DNA of 6,184 nt from Rhodospirillaceae bacterium TMED167. Its GTDB lineage: Bacteria; Pseudomonadota; Alphaproteobacteria; Rhodospirillales_A; UBA2165. The notes beneath the pieces are model-generated. The model made no database searches. It was not told where the DNA came from and saw only the letters and a program-made list of their open reading frames with translations. The translations under genes were made by a program, and so were the position numbers. Where the stretch lies: NCBI GenBank assembly GCA_002170915.1, contig NHHQ01000061.1:1-6184 (forward strand). The letters run 5' to 3'. Within the stretch, counting starts at the first letter, position 1. The number at the start of each line of letters is the position of its first letter. Shown piece after piece: positions 5,216 through 6,184 of this stretch.

Positions 5216-6184
5216 ATGAGCAGAACAGTGGAAACACCAAAACGGCAATTAGATATCGTCCTGGCCCAGCCGCGTGGCTTCTGCGCCGGTGTGGAACGTG
5301 CCATCGAAATCGTAGAGGAAGCCCTCAAAATATATGGCCCTCCCGTTTATGTTCGCCACGAGATCGTCCATAATAAACGGGTCGTCGAGACGCTCCGTGA
5401 AAAGGGCGCTGTTTTTGTCGAAGAGGTTAGCGATGTCCCGGATGGTGGCGTCACCATATTCAGCGCTCACGGTATCTCTGAGAAAGTTGAAAATGAGGCC
5501 CGCTTGAGGAGCCTTCCGGTGATTGATGCCACTTGTCCGTTGGTTTCGAAAGTACACAAAGAAGGGCAGGCGCACGCATCAAAAAATAGAGATGTGATCC
5601 TAATCGGACATTCAGGCCACCCGGAAGTGGAGGGAACAATGGGCCGCATCAAAGGCGGGGTTCATCTTGTTACCAATGTGGAAGATGTCGACCGTCTCCA
5701 GGTTCGAGATCAAGGCCATGTGGCCTATGTCACGCAGACAACTCTGAGTGTTGATGACACCCGGGAAATTATAGAAGCCCTTAAAATACGGTTCCCGTCG
5801 ATTCTTGGGCCTGACGTGAGAGATATATGTTATGCCACGCAAAACAGACAACAGGCGGTCCGTAATATTGTTTCAGAAGTCGATGTGATGCTGGTGGTTG
5901 GCGCCCAAAACAGCTCCAATTCAAACAGGTTGCGCGAGATTGGCGACGAGTATGGGGTGCTGTCCTATCTGATTGACGATGCGGACAGTCTAGACCTTGA
6001 ATGGCTTGCAAAGGCGCAGATAATCGGCGTGTCAGCTGGTGCATCCGCGCCGGAGGAGTTGCTGGACGAACTGATCGAGAAATTACGGCAAAACTTCGAT
6101 ATCAAAGTCAGAAAGTTCGAAGGTGTTGAGGAAAATGTTCAATTCAAACTGCCACCTGAGATCACAGAAGCTAAATCCGAAATC
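5216..6184 (+). CDS. ispH: 4-hydroxy-3-methylbut-2-enyl diphosphate reductase, extreme 3' end beyond the window
   Basis: IspH (LytB) is the last enzyme of the MEP pathway. It reduces HMBPP to IPP and DMAPP, the isoprenoid precursors needed among other things for hopanoids, using a [4Fe-4S] cluster in the cytosol. Translation from ATG 5216 gives 323 open codons reaching the window edge. The three cluster cysteines are Cys23 (PRGFCAGV), Cys107 ([11 protein letters not shown]) and Cys205 ([10 protein letters not shown]). Substrate-binding elements are His48 in VRHEIVHN, His132 and Glu137 in [10 protein letters not shown] (131-140), the Thr cluster in TQTTLS (173-178) and NSSNSNRL downstream. The VQFKLPPE near the edge is a usual IspH C-terminal motif, so only a few residues are probably missing. 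ATG 5216 is the first start in frame before the conserved core; GTG 5228 is a weaker alternative. The gene diverges from hpnA, and an isoprenoid-precursor gene beside a hopanoid gene makes metabolic sense. The identification is secure. Confidence 0.97.
   Translation, partial: MSRTVETPKRQLDIVLAQPRGFCAGVERAIEIVEEALKIYGPPVYVRHEIVHNKRVVETLREKGAVFVEEVSDVPDGGVTIFSAHGISEKVENEARLRSLPVIDATCPLVSKVHKEGQAHASKNRDVILIGHSGHPEVEGTMGRIKGGVHLVTNVEDVDRLQVRDQGHVAYVTQTTLSVDDTREIIEALKIRFPSILGPDVRDICYATQNRQQAVRNIVSEVDVMLVVGAQNSSNSNRLREIGDEYGVLSYLIDDADSLDLEWLAKAQIIGVSAGASAPEELLDELIEKLRQNFDIKVRKFEGVEENVQFKLPPEITEAKSEI

Noticed and set aside
4984..5328. Minus-strand open frame across the hpnA/ispH gap
   Set aside because: It is out of frame with hpnA and antisense to ispH, with no conserved motif and no ribosome site.
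4966..5373. Plus-strand open frame across the hpnA/ispH gap
   Set aside because: It overlaps both well-supported genes in wrong frames and shows no domain; the ispH frame from 5216 explains the region.

Overview
The window reads as bacterial chromosome, most likely from an alphaproteobacterium (possibly marine, Rhodospirillales-like). This is inferred from mid-range GC by eye, TTGAC-type -35 boxes and an ispH/hpnA neighbourhood typical of hopanoid-producing proteobacteria; no rRNA or marker gene fixes the taxon. Six protein genes fill almost all of it, two of them cut by the window edges. There is no tRNA, rRNA, CRISPR array, insertion sequence or gene-free stretch over 300 bases.

Left part (1-2421, minus strand): a two-gene phosphonate-biosynthesis operon. 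The first gene (2421-784) is a PEP mutase fused to a C-terminal nucleotidyltransferase domain. It overlaps by ATGA with phosphonopyruvate decarboxylase (ppd, 787 to beyond base 1), which stops at the window edge inside its thiamine-diphosphate motif. Together they would turn PEP into phosphonopyruvate and then phosphonoacetaldehyde; the fused transferase would activate a product such as 2-aminoethylphosphonate (AEP) as a CMP ester. The transaminase that would make AEP is not in view.

Middle (2422-4079): a 129-base divergent promoter region leads rightward into a PhyH-family Fe(II)/2-oxoglutarate dioxygenase, the best candidate for a phosphonate hydroxylase. It runs head-on into a second, free-standing nucleotidyltransferase on the minus strand; the two genes share one CTAG as overlapping stop codons.

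Right part (4101-6184): hpnA (hopanoid-associated NAD-dependent epimerase/reductase, minus) lies 21 bases upstream of the second nucleotidyltransferase and is probably co-transcribed with it. A 116-base divergent region separates hpnA from ispH (plus, cut at the right edge), the last enzyme of the MEP isoprenoid pathway.

Taken together this is a phosphonate assembly module (mutase, decarboxylase, one or two cytidylyltransferases, a hydroxylase) beside hopanoid/isoprenoid genes. The most interesting reading is production of a CMP-activated, perhaps hydroxylated aminophosphonate for a lipid or glycan head group. A link to hopanoids is a hypothesis from gene order only.
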